Source of the DNA: Whitmania pigra | Lineage: Eukaryota; Annelida; Clitellata; Hirudinida; Haemopidae | Length of the DNA stretch: 64,000 bases | Direction of reading: 5' to 3' | Assembly: GCA_021613335.1 (NCBI GenBank) | Contig: JAJTWR010000314.1 | Location: 1,988,501-2,052,500 of the forward strand | Shown: one piece after another, positions 63,810 to 64,000 of the stretch | Numbering within the stretch: position 1 is the first letter of the stretch | How the letters are laid out: every line of letters starts with the position of its first letter | Translations under genes and position numbers: made by a program | Notes under the pieces: generated by a model | What the model was told of the DNA's origin: nothing | Seen by the model: only the letters and a program-made list of their open reading frames with translations | The model's database searches: none

Positions 63810-64000
63810 GTCATCATCATCATCATCGTGACAGGAGAGAGGCAGGAGTTGTGCCTCTGTTGGAGGTCGAGGACATGGTGTCAACGAGGAATCCAGACTG
63901 GAAGTGCGTCTTCACGTACGTGAACAGCATCATCGCACGGATGTCCGAGATTCGCAAGGAGAAGCAAGGAGAGGAGGAGAAACTGCGCAAGAGTCTTTTG
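60087..64000 (+). CDS. SMTN: Smoothelin-like protein with CH domain (3' end beyond window)
   Basis: Smoothelins are actin-associated proteins of contractile cells. Eight in-phase exons give 378 residues to the window end: 60087-60191, 60701-60767, 61217-61387, 61819-62109, 62755-62827, 63098-63206, 63331-63482 and 63835-64000 onward. Start MTDIMTQDNHDF; exon 1 acceptor near 60078. The short conserved smoothelin motif LEFRRLVRAQLRKLKK is followed by a Ser/Thr/Gly-rich disordered middle. The type-2 calponin-homology domain shows TLSWCKNRLYSYENINIEDF, SSSWNNGLAFCALANSFFPQ, FDYDSLTAEDRGRNFKLAF, LLEVEDM and NPDWKCVFTYVNSI. The reading frame continues past a charged helix (IRKEKQGEEEKLRKSL). MICAL-like proteins share a similar CH domain, but the N-terminal motif points to smoothelin. 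Confidence 0.88.
62224..62320. repeat. (GAT)n/(GGT)n microsatellite in a smoothelin-like intron
   Basis: Mixed GAT and GGT units between exons ending 62109 and starting 62755. Confidence 0.85.
62885..62945 (+). repeat. Possible SINE fragment (B-box-like sequence)
   Basis: GGGCACGGGTTTCAAATCCCAG resembles a pol III B box and lies in an intron. The following CAGTTTGGCCACTGTCA also occurs with one mismatch at 14876-14892 in a filamin intron. A dispersed repeat is plausible; no full element is defined. Confidence 0.3.
63215..63300. repeat. (GAT)n microsatellite beside a splice donor
   Basis: GAT/GTT units begin within a few bases of the donor at 63207 in the smoothelin-like gene and run to about 30 bp before the next acceptor. 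Confidence 0.85.
63740..63828. repeat. (ATC)n microsatellite abutting a splice acceptor
   Basis: About 85 bp of ATC repeat runs to within six bases of the acceptor GTGACAG|GAG of the last visible smoothelin-like exon. Confidence 0.9.

Overview
This is eukaryotic nuclear DNA from an animal. The genes are split by many short-to-medium GT-AG introns, the intergenic DNA is very AT-rich, and there are large (TAA)n and (GAT)n microsatellites. The gene set (filamin, Porcupine, a Bcl-xL-like Bcl-2 protein, a Slac2/MYRIP Rab27 effector, smoothelin, FAPP2) is bilaterian. The compact introns and lineage-expanded families suggest an invertebrate, perhaps a lophotrochozoan such as an annelid; that last step is inference. 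I built the exon models by hand from splice sites, reading phase and family motifs. The multi-exon coding lengths close as whole codons, which is strong internal support.

Layout. 0.1-0.8 kb: exons of a leucine-rich-repeat-like gene (-). 1.2-9.05 kb: two nearly identical site-specific non-LTR retrotransposons with a restriction-like endonuclease, head to tail on the - strand and embedded in a TAC/TAA microsatellite. 9.05-12.6 kb: microsatellites, a tRNA-like SINE head and AT-rich DNA. 12.6-19.7 kb: the C-terminal third of a filamin (+). 21.0-22.3 kb: a three-exon secreted, probably GPI-anchored orphan glycoprotein (+). 23.1-26.6 kb: DDX51 RNA helicase (+). 26.8-34.9 kb: five tandem tetraspanin genes (-). 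35.3-38.8 kb: an ORP2-type oxysterol-binding protein (+). 39.0-40.1 kb: RPL6 with a 5' TOP leader exon (-). 40.9-44.2 kb: FAPP2/PLEKHA8 with PH and GLTP domains (-). 44.9-45.2 kb: LINE relic (-). 45.3-46.1 kb: a second LRR-like gene (+). 46.5-47.9 kb: Bcl-2 family (+). 49.4-52.6 kb: Slac2/MYRIP-like (+). 53.7-57.5 kb: Porcupine (-). 60.1-64.0 kb: smoothelin-like gene, cut by the window end (+).

These genes are not one pathway; this is an ordinary gene-dense animal locus. Several neighbours are tightly packed: DDX51 and the last tetraspanin converge, as do ORP and RPL6, while the first tetraspanin and ORP diverge from a 345-bp interval. Functional themes are lipid transfer and lipid modification (ORP, FAPP2, Porcupine), actin and vesicle linkage (filamin, MYRIP-like, smoothelin), ribosome production (DDX51, RPL6) and apoptosis (Bcl-2). 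The most notable items are the tandem microsatellite-targeted retrotransposons, the five-gene tetraspanin array with long cytoplasmic tails and peripherin-like large loops, the orphan glycoprotein, and two introns that appear to need GC donors.
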